DNA of 64,000 nucleotides from Candidatus Aramenus sulfurataquae. Lineage in GTDB: Archaea > Thermoproteota > Thermoprotei_A > Sulfolobales > Sulfolobaceae. The stretch spans positions 124,001 through 188,000 of the forward strand of contig ASRH01000001.1 in assembly GCA_000565255.1 (NCBI GenBank), written 5' to 3'. The position numbers were made by a program, and so were the translations under genes. The notes beneath the pieces are model-generated. The model saw only the letters and a list, made by a program, of their open reading frames with translations. It was not told where the DNA came from and did not search any database. Each line of letters begins with the position of its first letter. Within the stretch, counting starts at the first letter, position 1. Of the stretch, positions 1-12,963 are shown one piece after another.

Positions 1-2694
<2,694 letters not shown>

Positions 2695-3288
2695 ATTACC
2701 TTCCAGTCATTTATATATGGTACGTGGATGGAGTAAAGGGAATGCCAAATCCCGTTCTCCTGCTCCACGAGATCCTTCGTTATTCCCTGGGAGAAGAGGA
2801 CTGGGATGAGGCCTATCGTGTGCACCACGGAGTTCTCTACGTCGCTCCTAACCTCTATCGGGTAACTTGCTATTTTCCTCATGCGTATTTCTGCGAAGTC
2901 AACTGGGACTGGTTCTTCGTTGTCCCTGTAAAGCAGGCTCACGTTAAGGCGTTGTGCCGCCCTGAGAGCCCTTATGAGCCTTGAGTCAAAAAGGGCGTCG
3001 TCTATGAGCCTCAAGGTCTCAAATTTCTCGTCCTCGTTAATCGGTATGTCGCACTTCTCTATAGCTCTATCAACCAAGAGCTTACTCACAAGGACGTAAT
3101 AGGAGGAGAAGGGGATGTCTCCCTCAACGTCTAGGTCGACCTTACATTCAAACCCCGTAGCCTCCTTAAACAACGAGGATATATCGACCTTAGGTCTACC
3201 GCTTTTTACTGTTACTTTGACCTTAGCTAAAACCGCGAGGATTGGGCTATTAACGCCAACCGCTACCCCAGAAAAAGGGATGGGCAGC

Positions 3289-4140
3289 TTAACTTCCAAA
3301 TCTCGCTGCAAGATAGCCCACTACTGAACTCTTGTCCCCTGAGGTATCTCCGGAGGTGGCGTGCTTTAAGATGTAAGCCTTCTTACCTAGCTTCCTAGCC
3401 AGTATCATTGAGACCATTATTGGTCCAAAACCACACAAGGTAACGTCCTTGTCCTCTACTACCTCGTAAAGCCCCTTGTAGTCAAGGCTTTCTATTTTCT
3501 CTATGGCCATTTGGTCCTTCTTGTAGGTTACGTCGTATGGGTCGTAATGGTTCATGTCGCTACTCGAGAGAACTACTATGTCCATGTCTGGATGCTTCTG
3601 CATCACCTTGAGGATTCCCTCAGCGATGAACTCGGAGATCTCAGGGGTCTGAAGCCCTATGACAATTGGGACAATCTGAAAGTCCTTGAAAAAGTACTGC
3701 AAGAAGGGAATCTGAACCTCGATTGAGTGCTCGTACAAGTGGGCGCGCTCGTCTATGTCTATCACTTGTCCGTATTGCACGAGTTCCATGGAGATTTCCT
3801 TGTTGACCTTGACGTCACCTAAAGGGGTCTCCCACTCCCCCTCAGGCCATATTGACACGTAGGAACCAAGGCCAGTGTGATTTGGCCCGAGGATTATTAC
3901 GACGTCTGGTTGACCCTCCGACGCCAAGTAGTAATAAGAGTGAGCGGCCACCGGACCGCTGTAAATGTAACCAGCGTGAGGAACCACGAAAAACAAGTTG
4001 TCCCTTTTTCCCTTAACCTTAGGAAGTTCGGGTAGTTTACCTGGACCCACAGGGTGCTTAAAGCTCCACTCTATTCTCTTCCTCAGCTCATCAGCGTCGG
4101 ACTCGTAAAAAGAGCCTGCCACCGCAGGCATTCTTTTCAT
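3289..4140 (-). CDS. MEMO1 family protein (AmmeMemoRadiSam system protein B-like)
   Basis: 283 aa, usual length for the archaeal MEMO family. The N-terminus RMPAVAGSFYESD is the family hallmark, followed by HAGYIYSGPVAAHS near residue 56 and GPNHTGLG near residue 84. A conserved SSDMNHYDP segment lies around residue 193. These His and Asp residues line the metal-dioxygenase-like pocket of the fold. The biochemical role in archaea is not settled. The start codon overlaps the rps2 stop by one base (TAATG), so it is translated with the ribosomal operon and leads into the isoprenoid genes. Alternative names used in annotation are UPF0103 and AMMECR1-linked MEMO. Confidence 0.9.
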   Translation of the reverse strand: MKRMPAVAGSFYESDADELRKRIEWSFKHPVGPGKLPELPKVKGKRDNLFFVVPHAGYIYSGPVAAHSYYYLASEGQPDVVIILGPNHTGLGSYVSIWPEGEWETPLGDVKVNKEISMELVQYGQVIDIDERAHLYEHSIEVQIPFLQYFFKDFQIVPIVIGLQTPEISEFIAEGILKVMQKHPDMDIVVLSSSDMNHYDPYDVTYKKDQMAIEKIESLDYKGLYEVVEDKDVTLCGFGPIMVSMILARKLGKKAYILKHATSGDTSGDKSSVVGYLAARFGS

Positions 4141-4820
4141 TAAGATAGTTTCACCTCAAACTCTTCTACCTTCACTGGTATGTCTCCGTCCGGAGGTATC
4201 TCCTTCCTCTCCCTGAGCACCTGCCTAGCGAGGATCCAGTAAAGTAGAGCCAACGACTTTCTTCCCTTGTTGTTAGCGGGGATTATCAAGTCTACGTAAT
4301 CGATTTTAGCGTCTGTATCTGCGAAGGCCACTATTGGTATTCCCACTTCTGCAGCTTCCTTAATTGCTTGGACATCAGTTCTGGGGTCGGAGACCACTAG
4401 TACCTCTGGCTCCATGTAGTGCGAAAGGTAGGGGTTTGTTAAAGTGCCTGGTACAAATCTCCCAGTTATGGATCTGCCACCAACTACCTCGGCGAACTTC
4501 TGAACTGGAGTGAACGCATAAGGCCTAGCAGCTGTGGCCAAGATTGCGTTACCAGGGAACCTCGAAAGGAACTTCGCAGCAATTCTAAGTCTTTCGTCTA
4601 TTTTCCTTACGTCTAAGACGTAAAGGCCCTCAGGCCTTATCCTGTAGATGAACTTCTCCATGTACCTTGTGCAGCTGTGGGTACCTATGTGTATACCCGA
4701 GGAAAGGTAGGTCTCTAGGGGCACTAACAGCTCGATCTCAGTGCCCTTCTCGGACCTCTTAAGCTCAGACTTCTCCTCCTCGGATAATTCCGTGCTCCTG
4801 TTCTCCTCTTCCGACGACAT
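4140..4820 (-). CDS. rps2: 30S ribosomal protein S2
   Basis: 226 aa. Typical S2 core with the [12 protein letters not shown] segment near residue 43, the [13 protein letters not shown] region and a ...[21 protein letters not shown] run characteristic of archaeal/eukaryotic S2 (SA). It has an acidic, charged N-terminal extension of about 30 residues ([17 protein letters not shown]), common in archaeal S2. Eleven bases separate it from rpoN upstream; downstream it overlaps the MEMO gene by one base. Part of the long minus-strand ribosomal/RNA polymerase operon. Confidence 0.96.
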   Translation of the reverse strand: MSSEEENRSTELSEEEKSELKRSEKGTEIELLVPLETYLSSGIHIGTHSCTRYMEKFIYRIRPEGLYVLDVRKIDERLRIAAKFLSRFPGNAILATAARPYAFTPVQKFAEVVGGRSITGRFVPGTLTNPYLSHYMEPEVLVVSDPRTDVQAIKEAAEVGIPIVAFADTDAKIDYVDLIIPANNKGRKSLALLYWILARQVLRERKEIPPDGDIPVKVEEFEVKLS

Positions 4821-4831
4821 GAGCTAACCAC

Positions 4832-5032
4832 CTAAATAGGTCTCGTATAGTTTATAACTTCTTTTATTATATCCACGTGGCTAATTAGCATTCTCCTGCA
4901 ACAGTATCTCCTTACCCCTAAATCGTCCAATACTTTCCCAGGATCTTCTCCCGCAGTGACCCTGGTTATAAATGGATCCCACTTGTCTGCAATCAGGGAG
5001 CCACAAGTGAAGCATCTCACCGGGATGATCAA
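4832..5032 (-). CDS. rpoN: DNA-directed RNA polymerase subunit N (Rpo10/Rpb10)
   Basis: 66 aa, the normal size. It shows the Zn-binding signature CFTCGSLI near the N-terminus and the paired cysteines in [13 protein letters not shown], the atypical CX2C...CC zinc bundle of Rpb10. RpoN binds next to RpoD/RpoL in the polymerase assembly platform, which fits its place in an operon that also encodes RpoD. It sits 6 bp after rps9 and 11 bp before rps2. No rpoK gene is squeezed in here, although some other archaea have it at this position. Confidence 0.96.
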   Translation of the reverse strand: MIIPVRCFTCGSLIADKWDPFITRVTAGEDPGKVLDDLGVRRYCCRRMLISHVDIIKEVINYTRPI

Positions 5033-5038
5033 GTTACG

Positions 5039-5455
5039 TCACCTATAGGACTTCTGCCTCCACCTTCTTGCACTGTACCTCATCCACTTCTCCGATTCTG
5101 TCTGCCTTGGGTCTCCTGCCAACATGGTCCTGTCGTATGCCTTGTATATGTTTTCTATTTCCTTACTTCCAGTGAACTTAACTATCGCTCTAGCTATTGC
5201 CATTCTCGCAGCATCTGCCTGCCCCATTATGCCTCCGCCCTTAGTGAAGACATAGGCGTCTATTTTTGAGGCAATGCTCTCTCCAGCTAACAATAACGGC
5301 TCCATAATCTTAAGCCTCACTACCTCCACTGGGATGAGCTCAACGGGTACGTTATTCACGAAAACCCTGCCCTTGCCTGGATAAAGATAACAAGTGGCCC
5401 TTGCCATCTTTCTCCTTGCACTGGTAATTATTGTGTTACTTTGCTGGTTTGACAT
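5039..5455 (-). CDS. rps9: 30S ribosomal protein S9
   Basis: 138 aa. Recognised by the N-terminal SARRKMARATCYLYPGKG segment, the GGGIMGQADAARMAIARAIV helix and the conserved basic tail ending RRWRQKSYR, which in S9 reaches towards the tRNA anticodon loop in the P site. The start overlaps the end of rpl13 by 20 bp, implying translational coupling within the operon. Length and tail are complete. Confidence 0.96.
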   Translation of the reverse strand: MSNQQSNTIITSARRKMARATCYLYPGKGRVFVNNVPVELIPVEVVRLKIMEPLLLAGESIASKIDAYVFTKGGGIMGQADAARMAIARAIVKFTGSKEIENIYKAYDRTMLAGDPRQTESEKWMRYSARRWRQKSYR

Positions 5456-5894
5456 ACGCGTTCCACCCCATCTCTTTAGCCAATTCCTCTACAGTTATGT
5501 ACTTACCTTTAAGTCTTTTCACGTCGGCGTCCTCAAACCTTAATGTCTGCTTACCTTCTAACTCCTTCGGTACTCCAATGTATACTTTAACGTTTTTGAG
5601 CATCCTCAAACCCTTGGGTGTCTTGGGCAACATGCCCCTAATAGTCCTCTTAACTATGTTAATTGGACTTCTGGGTCTCCTTATCCCCTGTTTATAGGGG
5701 TTAAACAAGGTTCCAACTGTAAACAGCAACTTGTAGCCCTCAACTACCCTGGCCTTGGGACCGCTTATGACTGCCTTCTCGGCGTTGACTATGTAAACCT
5801 TCTTTCCCTCCTTAAGCAAGTTAACAACCTTACTGCACATTCTCCCCAAGATCTGATTAGTCGCATCTATTATTACTACGTCAGCTTGGCTCAT
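5436..5894 (-). CDS. rpl13: 50S ribosomal protein L13
   Basis: 152 aa. Family features seen are the N-terminal [19 protein letters not shown], the [13 protein letters not shown] strand and the [21 protein letters not shown] segment, typical of uL13. It overlaps rpl18e by 4 bp at its start and rps9 by 20 bp at its end. The order L18e - L13 - S9 is standard in archaea. Confidence 0.96.
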   Translation of the reverse strand: MSQADVVIIDATNQILGRMCSKVVNLLKEGKKVYIVNAEKAVISGPKARVVEGYKLLFTVGTLFNPYKQGIRRPRSPINIVKRTIRGMLPKTPKGLRMLKNVKVYIGVPKELEGKQTLRFEDADVKRLKGKYITVEELAKEMGWNAYVKPAK

Positions 5895-6241
5895 CCCTTC
5901 ATCAACCTCACGTTCTTAAACTCCTTTACCTCTTGGAGCGCCTTATATAAGCTCATTACCTTCCCTCCAGATTTCTCGATCTTCGCTCTTGCCTGCTTGG
6001 AAAAGTCAAGAGCTGCCACGGTGACAGGATGATCCAAGCTACCAACACCAAGCACCTTACCAGGAACTATTACTACGTCACCGCTCTTCGTGTACTTGTT
6101 TATCTTGTATAGATTGACGTATGCCCTTTTCCTAGAAGGCACGTCTAACTCCTCAGCGACAGCCCTCCAGATGTTCTTCTGCGACTTGAGCTCGTCTATC
6201 AGTTTCCTCAACATCACGTTTGTACTTCCAGTCCTCTTCAT
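5891..6241 (-). CDS. rpl18e: 50S ribosomal protein L18e
   Basis: 116 aa, eukaryotic/archaeal eL18 family with an L15-like fold. Diagnostic stretches are [21 protein letters not shown] and [24 protein letters not shown]. It overlaps rpoD by 4 bp upstream and rpl13 by 4 bp downstream. Complete, no unusual features. Confidence 0.95.
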   Translation of the reverse strand: MKRTGSTNVMLRKLIDELKSQKNIWRAVAEELDVPSRKRAYVNLYKINKYTKSGDVVIVPGKVLGVGSLDHPVTVAALDFSKQARAKIEKSGGKVMSLYKALQEVKEFKNVRLMKG

Positions 6242-7026
6242 AACGCCTTCACCTTCTCCTCAAGCTCTTCAAGCTTACGGGCTATACTTTTATTGGCCTC
6301 TATTAAAATTCTTTCCACCTTCAAGCTGCCCACTCCCTCTACTTCCAAGATATACTTGTTTTCCACGCTACTTATCTTAATGTTCTTGCAGTACTTTAGG
6401 CACTCCTCGCACAACGTACAAGCCTGTTCGTTTGCAACTACAACCTTCCCGTCCCTTAGCTCAAAAACCTTCTCTGGACATACCTTTACTGCTTCCTCGC
6501 AGTTCCCTTCAACCACTACCTCTGGGTAATACCTCACAACGGCTACCGATACTGGGCTATACTTGATATGCTCCTTGCCGTAACCTAACCTCAGCTTTGC
6601 CTCTAGCGTCAACTTTTGGTTCTTGCCTAGAAGCACTATTGGTATGTTCTTGCTTATTGGCACTACGTTAGGATCGTCACCCTTGATGTCCCCAGTGTAG
6701 ATCATTTTAGGCGAGTCTCCGGCCTCGACGTCTATGTAGATCTTCGTGAAGCACCTCTCGCAATTTTCCTTGCAGTCCTCGCACTCTTCAGGGCGCCTAT
6801 AGAAGTCAATAGCGTCGTCTGAGGAGAATGGTATAAGCCCCAGCCTATGGGCTAGCACTTCATCGTAGAGAGGGCTATTGTTCTCTATAATGTAAACCTC
6901 GTCTATAGCCATCACTGGAACGAAGAGAATGGATGACCTCCTCAACGAGTTGACAAACTCCAGCGGATAATCCTCTAGGACTAAAGAAATGAAGTTGCCT
7001 TCCTTTTTCAGGAGCCTTATTGGCAT
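6238..7026 (-). CDS. rpoD: DNA-directed RNA polymerase subunit D (Rpo3/Rpb3) with iron-sulfur domain
   Basis: 262 aa. The alpha-like assembly domain is recognisable by [22 protein letters not shown] near the N-terminus and HRLGLIPF about residue 60. A ferredoxin-like insert follows with cysteines in [14 protein letters not shown] and [12 protein letters not shown] (roughly residues 170-215), the region that binds a Fe-S cluster in Sulfolobales RpoD. An additional cysteine group [12 protein letters not shown] lies near residue 80. The protein pairs with RpoL/RpoN to nucleate polymerase assembly. It abuts rps11 (1 bp) and overlaps rpl18e by 4 bp. Confidence 0.96.
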   Translation of the reverse strand: MPIRLLKKEGNFISLVLEDYPLEFVNSLRRSSILFVPVMAIDEVYIIENNSPLYDEVLAHRLGLIPFSSDDAIDFYRRPEECEDCKENCERCFTKIYIDVEAGDSPKMIYTGDIKGDDPNVVPISKNIPIVLLGKNQKLTLEAKLRLGYGKEHIKYSPVSVAVVRYYPEVVVEGNCEEAVKVCPEKVFELRDGKVVVANEQACTLCEECLKYCKNIKISSVENKYILEVEGVGSLKVERILIEANKSIARKLEELEEKVKAL

Positions 7027-7978
<952 letters not shown>

Positions 7979-7988
7979 TTAACCCACC

Positions 7989-8498
7989 TCACTTCTTTGC
8001 CTGTCCGCCCGAGGAAGAGGAGGCGGATGATTGCTGCTGTAGTTGTGCCCCTTTAGATCTCTTTACACCCACGGTGGTGCCAGTCCTCCCGGTAGTCCTA
8101 GTTCTCTGCCCCCTCACCTTCAAGCCGTACATGTGTCTAATACCCCTCCAGCTCCTGATCCTCTTCTCTCTCTCAATGTCGTTCCTCACGTAAAATATGA
8201 GGTCGGAAGTCACCAAATGCGTGTCCCTCCCACTCTCGTAGTCCTTCCTCCTGTTGTACATCCAGCTGGGCAAGTACTTTATTGCGTGGTCTGACAAAGC
8301 CTCCTCGATCTTCTTCAGCTCCGAGTCTGAGAGCTCCCCCAGCCTCTTGTCCTTGTCAATACCAATCTTCATCAGTATTCCTCTAGCAGTGTTGTAACCT
8401 ATGCCCTTCACCATGGCAAGAGCGTACGGGGTCTTCACAGTCCCGTCTACGTCTTGTCCAAATAGCCTGACTATGTACCTAAATTGTTGTTCAGACAT
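7989..8498 (-). CDS. rps13: 30S ribosomal protein S13
   Basis: 169 aa from the ATG at 8496-8498 (an in-frame TTG two codons upstream is less likely, since relatives start MS-QQF). Typical S13 features are [13 protein letters not shown], the HhH segment [13 protein letters not shown] and the basic [22 protein letters not shown] tail that contacts tRNA and 23S rRNA. A Ser/Gln-rich low-complexity tail of about 20 residues follows. It opens the ribosomal/RNA polymerase operon, and a TATA-like box lies 33-42 bp upstream within the end of the preceding gene. Confidence 0.95.
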   Translation of the reverse strand: MSEQQFRYIVRLFGQDVDGTVKTPYALAMVKGIGYNTARGILMKIGIDKDKRLGELSDSELKKIEEALSDHAIKYLPSWMYNRRKDYESGRDTHLVTSDLIFYVRNDIEREKRIRSWRGIRHMYGLKVRGQRTRTTGRTGTTVGVKRSKGAQLQQQSSASSSSGGQAKK

Positions 8499-8518
8499 AG
8501 TCAACTCAACTGTAAGTG

Positions 8519-9787
8519 CTATACATTACCCCTTTTTAAGTTTTTCAATGTCTCCTCTTTCCTCTTGATTGCAACACGGCTAGCCTCGTCTAGCGCTCTC
8601 TTGAGTTCCTCCATGGAGTAAGGAGAGTAGTTGCCTATTACCTTCTTCACAGGAGTGTATGGACTTTCCCTGAACCTCGGCTCCAGCCTCTTCCCGGAGG
8701 TGGTGAGTATTGGGTAGTCCTTGAAGCGATCCACGTACCCTATTTCCTTCACCTCCACTCCCGCCTTCCCAAGCTCCTCCTCTAATTCATCCAATGTGGA
8801 GAAGATGAGCAGGGAGTCTATTGACACACCAAAGGGATCTACGTCAAGTTCCCTGAACATGTCGAGTACTTTCCTGTTTATCATAGATAGGAACTCGTCC
8901 TCGTCTATGACGAAGCTGACCTTGGATACTTCGGAGACCTCAAGGGCGTCACCTCTAATCCCGCCATTTGTCACGTCCGTCATCGCCTCTACCTTGTCTA
9001 TAAATCTCTCGTTCACCACCTTAGCTACAAGTAGCTCTTCTACCTTCAAGGTCTCCTCTACTACCTCTGGAAAACCACCGTAGATTGCGGTAGCGCTTAC
9101 CGTGCCTCCTCCGTTTCCCCTGGTCATGTATATCTTCATCCCCTCCCTAATCTTAGCCCTAGACAGGAACTTTTTCCCCAGCTTACCTATTGCCCCCACG
9201 CCTCCGCTTATCCTCTCCCCAATTACCACGTCCCCGCCTATCCTCAAAGTACTACCAGCTAGGACGCTTACGCCCAACGCCTCAGCTACCGTGGAAACCC
9301 CTGCCTCAAAGTCGAACAAGTACGACAGGTCTGCGTCGTCGGCTAAGTGAACGTCGACGATGACGCCAAGAGGGTTAGCTCCCTTGACCATGACGTCCCT
9401 GAGGCACGCCTTTGTAGCGTGAAAACCAGCAAGGAATGGAAAGTACGATAGCCTAGAGTGAATGCCGTCAACCGCTACGACGACATCTTCCATAACCCCA
9501 GCATCGTCGAAGGTTGAAGGCTTCCTACCGCTTATCTCAAAGAGCTTGAGATGGATCAAGTGATCCCCTATACCCCTTGAGCCGAGACCTGCGTCTCCAG
9601 CCCTTATACCAGAGGACTTTGGCTCATACTTGGAAGCCTTCCTCGAGTTCTCCACCTCCTTTATAACTGCGTCTGCAAGCTTCTCGTTTAAGTCCCCCCT
9701 CTTACCCTTGTAAAAGTCCAACCACTGCACTATTATCTCCTTTGCCCTCTCCCCTTGTACCCTCCTGGCTATTCCCTCCAAGTCCAT
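8519..9787 (-). CDS. PurM/ThiL-like (AIR synthase-related) protein
   Basis: About 422 aa from the ATG at 9785-9787 (MDLEGIARR). The ATG at 9830-9832 is in frame but would overlap the divergent gene. Related to the PurM superfamily of ATP-dependent enzymes (AIR synthase, thiamine-monophosphate kinase ThiL, SelD). Seen are a glycine-rich N-terminal segment ([15 protein letters not shown]) followed by DDAGVMED, then [23 protein letters not shown] and a [15 protein letters not shown] hinge as in ThiL. A C-terminal extension of about 90 residues is not part of the core fold. The substrate is unknown. The neighbouring divergent gene encodes a YjbQ-type protein, whose family has been linked to thiamine phosphate synthesis, which supports but does not prove a thiamine role. 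Confidence 0.72.
   Translation of the reverse strand: MDLEGIARRVQGERAKEIIVQWLDFYKGKRGDLNEKLADAVIKEVENSRKASKYEPKSSGIRAGDAGLGSRGIGDHLIHLKLFEISGRKPSTFDDAGVMEDVVVAVDGIHSRLSYFPFLAGFHATKACLRDVMVKGANPLGVIVDVHLADDADLSYLFDFEAGVSTVAEALGVSVLAGSTLRIGGDVVIGERISGGVGAIGKLGKKFLSRAKIREGMKIYMTRGNGGGTVSATAIYGGFPEVVEETLKVEELLVAKVVNERFIDKVEAMTDVTNGGIRGDALEVSEVSKVSFVIDEDEFLSMINRKVLDMFRELDVDPFGVSIDSLLIFSTLDELEEELGKAGVEVKEIGYVDRFKDYPILTTSGKRLEPRFRESPYTPVKKVIGNYSPYSMEELKRALDEASRVAIKRKEETLKNLKRGNV
8531..8540 (-). promoter_or_regulatory. TATA-like box for the rps13 ribosomal operon
   Basis: CTTAAAAAGG on the minus strand, centred about 37 bp upstream of the rps13 ATG. It predicts a transcription start near 8509 and a short leader. 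The box lies in the last codons of the PurM-like gene, so the ribosomal operon has its own promoter as well as possible read-through. Confidence 0.5.
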
Positions 9788-9798
9788 GAGGTGAATAG

Positions 9799-9806
9799 GT
9801 TTTTTA
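9799..9806 (+). promoter_or_regulatory. TATA-like box for the YjbQ gene
   Basis: GTTTTTTA-type AT stretch 25-32 bp upstream of the ATG at 9831, the spacing expected for a leaderless Sulfolobales transcript. It lies in the 43-bp gap that remains if the divergent gene starts at 9787. Confidence 0.45.
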
Positions 9807-9830
9807 ACAAAAAGAGTTTTAGTGTAAGCC

Positions 9831-10235
9831 ATGAAAATTCTCTCCAAGGAGTTCAAGGTAGAGACTAGGAGCAGGTTCGAGAGCATCGACATCACCGACG
9901 CTGTGCAAGAGGTAGCAATGGGGGTAAAGGACGGGGTAGCCTACGTTTTCTCCAAGCACACTACTTGCGCCGTAATAGTCAACGAGGGGGAGAGCGGGCT
10001 CATGCAAGACTACTTAGACTGGGCTAAGAAACTAGTCCCTCCCAACGGGGAGTTCAAGCATAACGCCATAGACAACAACGGTCATGCTCACATTATCTCT
10101 TCTATAATAGGAAATTCCAGAGTTGTGCCAGTTAAAGATGGAAAATTGGATTTAGGTACTTGGCAAAGGATAATTCTGTTGGAATTTGACGGGCCTAGAG
10201 TTAGGACGGTTTATGTAAAAGTTATGGGAGAATAA
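9831..10235 (+). CDS. YjbQ/UPF0047 family protein (secondary thiamine-phosphate synthase type)
   Basis: 134 aa, normal length. Family hallmarks are AYVFSKHTTCAVIVNEGESGLMQD (about residues 38-61), an HNAIDNNGHAHIISSIIG stretch (about 81-98) with the conserved histidines of the trimer interface, and GTWQRIILLEFDGPR near the C-terminus. Members can substitute for thiamine phosphate synthase in bacteria, but the physiological role in archaea is open. It is divergently arranged with a ThiL/PurM-like gene. No signal peptide. Confidence 0.88.
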   Translation: MKILSKEFKVETRSRFESIDITDAVQEVAMGVKDGVAYVFSKHTTCAVIVNEGESGLMQDYLDWAKKLVPPNGEFKHNAIDNNGHAHIISSIIGNSRVVPVKDGKLDLGTWQRIILLEFDGPRVRTVYVKVMGE

Positions 10236-10275
10236 TAACTTTTTTAGTAGTTCTGTAGATAATTTATCGGTAGAA

Positions 10276-10593
10276 TTGCCACCCGGAACCTTCTCAATTC
10301 TCGAAAAGATAAATTCCTGCGAAGACAAGAGGTGCATAGAGAGAGTAGTTGACGAGTACATAACCTCGCTAGTAAGGGGTAAGAGAGAATTCACTCCCAA
10401 GTTCAAGCTCTTCGAGGAGGAGAGAGACGTAGACGAGAAGGCGGTCGCAAACTCTTACGTGTTCACCGAGTTCCTCATAACCAGGTTGGTCTCTGCAGAC
10501 GTGGACGTAGAGGTGGTAGTTAAAGACCTTGAGGAAAAATTGGGAAGAGACCACCCTGTAATTCTCTTCCTCAAACACATCAAGGACGAATAG
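10276..10593 (+). CDS. Hypothetical protein, small, charged
   Basis: 105 aa from a TTG start; no ATG or GTG is available before residue 60. Not recognised. It is a mostly helical, strongly charged protein containing a SCEDKRC segment near residue 14, whose two cysteines could form a disulfide or bind metal, and a GRDHPVILFLKHIKDE tail. The gene lies 40 bp after the YjbQ gene and just before tyrS on the same strand, and codon use resembles its neighbours. No membrane segment is seen. Confidence 0.6.
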   Translation: MPPGTFSILEKINSCEDKRCIERVVDEYITSLVRGKREFTPKFKLFEEERDVDEKAVANSYVFTEFLITRLVSADVDVEVVVKDLEEKLGRDHPVILFLKHIKDE

Positions 10594-10638
10594 GAGTTTT
10601 TTAACTTCCTTTTGCCTTTTTATTTTGGGGAAGATTAC

Positions 10639-11712
10639 TTGCAAGATAGGCTCTCTCTTATCGCGAGAAACACCCAAGAAATTGTGACGCTAGAGGAGCT
10701 CCAGAAAAAGCTTGAGGCAAAGGAGAAGCTGAAAGGCTACATAGGGTTTGAACCCAGCGGTCTATTCCACATAGGGTGGCTGATCTGGGCCCAGAAGCTA
10801 AAGGACCTCGTTGAAGCGGGAGTGGAGATGTCGGTTTTAGTGGCGACGTGGCATGCGATGATTAACGATAAGCTTGGAGGGGACATAGAATTAATAAGGC
10901 TAGCCGGCAAGTACGCCATAGACGTGCTCTCAGCTTACGGCATAGACATGGGCAGGGTCAGAGTAGTAGACGCCGAAGAGCTCGTGAAGGACAAGGACTA
11001 CTGGGCCTTGGTAATCAAAGTGGCTAAGAACACTAGCCTTGCTAGGATGAAGAGAGCCCTAACTATTATGGGCAGGAAGTCGGAGGAAGCTGAGCTAGAC
11101 ACGTCTAAGCTCATTTACCCTGCAATGCAGGTAAGCGATATATTCTACATGGACCTGGACATAGCGCTGGGAGGGACTGACCAAAGGAAGGCACATATGC
11201 TAGCTAGAGACGTGGCGGAGAAGCTGGGCAGGAAGAAGGTAATAGCCATCCACACCCCCCTCCTAGTGGGACTGCAGGGCGGGCAGAGGATGGAGGGCCC
11301 AGTAGAGGAGGACGACTTCCTCTCCGAGATAAAGATGAGCAAATCAAAGCCCGAGACCGCCATATTTGTTAACGACTCTCCAGAGGAAGTTGAGGAGAAG
11401 ATAAGAAAAGCTTACTGTCCAAGGGGAGTAGTGGAGAACAACCCAATACTGCAGATCAACAAGTACATAATCTTCGCCTCTCCCTCCGCTACGCTAAAGG
11501 TGGAGAGGGACATCAAGTATGGAGGAGACGTGGAGTTTAAGTCATACGAAGAGCTAGAGAAGGTCTTCGCTGAAGGTAAGCTACATCCAATGGACTTAAA
11601 ATCTGCCACAGCTAGAATGTTAAACAAAATCCTAGATCCTCTTAGGAAAAAAGTTCAAAACGAAGAATACGAAAAAATGATAATAAGCATATCCAAAAAG
11701 GTGACAAGGTGA
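10639..11712 (+). CDS. tyrS: Tyrosyl-tRNA synthetase, archaeal type
   Basis: Charges tRNA-Tyr. I prefer the TTG at 10639 (MQDRLSLIARN), because archaeal TyrRS proteins begin about eight residues before this LSLI segment; a TTG at 10612 would add nine residues. The HIGH-like site is GFEPSGLFHIGW and the KMSKS site is KMSKSKP. The YPAMQVSDIFYMDLDIALGGTDQRK block carries the tyrosine and adenylate contacts. The compact catalytic domain with a short C-terminal anticodon-binding region is the archaeal/eukaryotic form. It is followed 6 bp later by dnaG. Confidence 0.93.
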   Translation: MQDRLSLIARNTQEIVTLEELQKKLEAKEKLKGYIGFEPSGLFHIGWLIWAQKLKDLVEAGVEMSVLVATWHAMINDKLGGDIELIRLAGKYAIDVLSAYGIDMGRVRVVDAEELVKDKDYWALVIKVAKNTSLARMKRALTIMGRKSEEAELDTSKLIYPAMQVSDIFYMDLDIALGGTDQRKAHMLARDVAEKLGRKKVIAIHTPLLVGLQGGQRMEGPVEEDDFLSEIKMSKSKPETAIFVNDSPEEVEEKIRKAYCPRGVVENNPILQINKYIIFASPSATLKVERDIKYGGDVEFKSYEELEKVFAEGKLHPMDLKSATARMLNKILDPLRKKVQNEEYEKMIISISKKVTR

Positions 11713-11718
11713 AAAGTC

Positions 11719-12930
11719 TTGAAATACGTGATTAAGTTAACCTTTGAGGTTTCCGGAATAGTAGACAAGCCAGACGTTATAGGGGCCATCTTTGGCCAAA
11801 CTGAAAACTTATTTGGCGAGGAGTTTGACCTCAGGGAGCTCCAAGATAAAGGAAGACTGGGCAGGATAGTAGTGGAGATGAAGACCAAGGGAGGGAAGAG
11901 CGAGGGAACCATAGAAATACCTTCAAACCTCGACAGAGTGGAGACTGCCCTTATTGCAGCGATGGTTGAAAGCGTGGAGAAGGTAGGTCCTTACGAGGCT
12001 AAGTTTGAGCTCAAGGAGATACAGGACGTAAGGGAGGAAAAGCTAAAGAAGATCATAGAGAGGGCAAAAAACGTATTGTCGACGTGGAGCAAGGGCAAGA
12101 CGTTGGACATAAAGGAGGTCCTCAACGAGATAAGTAGCGCAGTCAGGACTGGGGAGATAACCGAGTACGGAGTAGATAGGTTGCCTGCAGGCCCAGACGT
12201 GCTGACAGATCCCAACCTCATTATAGTAGAAGGAAGGGCAGACGTAATTAACTTGTTAAGGTACGGCTACAGAAACACAGTTGCCGTGGAAGGAGCAAGC
12301 GGTAAGATACCGCAAGACCTCATCACGCTATCGAAGGAGAAAAAGACCGTAATTGCTTTCCTGGATGGAGACCACGGTGGAGACCTAATACTAAAGGAGC
12401 TCTTAAGCGCTGGCGTTAAGATAGACTTCGTAGCTAGGGCACCCGTTGGAAGGGAAGTGGAGGAGCTGACTGGAAAGGAAATAGCTAAGGCCCTCTCCAA
12501 CATGCAACCTCTTTCCCAGTACTTGAAGAAGCAACAGGAGGTACAGACGACGATCAAGGAAGCCCAACAAGCAGTAGTAGTGGTCGAGCCCACTGTAGCG
12601 CAGAAAGAGGCTAAGCCCCAGTTGGAGATAAACGTCCCCCAGAACGCACTGGAGGAGATCAAGAAGCTACCGGGAACCTTAGAGGGGATAATGTTTGACG
12701 ACAAGTGGAATGTAGTAGAAAAAGTACAAGTTAGGGACATTATACCTAAACTAGAGGCACTGCAAGACAACAAAGTGTCTTACATAGTATTTGACGGAGT
12801 AATCACGCAGAGGCTGTTGGAGCTAGCTGCGTCAAAGGGTATAAAGATGCTGATTGGAGTGAGGATTGGCGGTATATCTAAGAGCTTAGACAACGTAAAG
12901 ATATTGACGTTCCAGGACGTTCTAGTTTAA
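11719..12930 (+). CDS. dnaG: Archaeal DnaG primase-like protein (exosome-associated)
   Basis: 403 aa from a TTG start (KYVIKLTFEV), as in close relatives. The N-terminal domain contains GAIFGQTENLFG and DLRELQDKGRLGRI. The TOPRIM domain follows with LIIVEGRADVINLL (catalytic Glu) near residue 175 and AFLDGDHGGDLILKEL (DxD) near residue 215. A Gln-rich linker about residues 265-300 leads to a C-terminal domain. Archaeal DnaG is a subunit of the RNA exosome and has been reported to have primase activity in Saccharolobus. Co-directional with tyrS; converges on the DNA polymerase gene. Confidence 0.95.
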   Translation: MKYVIKLTFEVSGIVDKPDVIGAIFGQTENLFGEEFDLRELQDKGRLGRIVVEMKTKGGKSEGTIEIPSNLDRVETALIAAMVESVEKVGPYEAKFELKEIQDVREEKLKKIIERAKNVLSTWSKGKTLDIKEVLNEISSAVRTGEITEYGVDRLPAGPDVLTDPNLIIVEGRADVINLLRYGYRNTVAVEGASGKIPQDLITLSKEKKTVIAFLDGDHGGDLILKELLSAGVKIDFVARAPVGREVEELTGKEIAKALSNMQPLSQYLKKQQEVQTTIKEAQQAVVVVEPTVAQKEAKPQLEINVPQNALEEIKKLPGTLEGIMFDDKWNVVEKVQVRDIIPKLEALQDNKVSYIVFDGVITQRLLELAASKGIKMLIGVRIGGISKSLDNVKILTFQDVLV

Positions 12931-12940
12931 GGATTCACCT

Positions 12941-12954
12941 TCTTTTTCTTTTTT
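12941..12954 (+). terminator. T-rich termination tract after dnaG
   Basis: TCTTTTTCTTTTTT lies in the 33-bp gap between the convergent dnaG and DNA polymerase genes. Pyrimidine/T-rich runs of this type are the usual terminators in Sulfolobales. No hairpin is seen. Confidence 0.5.
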
Positions 12955-12963
12955 AGAAAAGTA

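Noticed and set aside
12267-12773. 168-codon minus-strand frame inside dnaG
   Set aside because: Shadow of dnaG; composition rich in Ser/Thr/Cys and no promoter.
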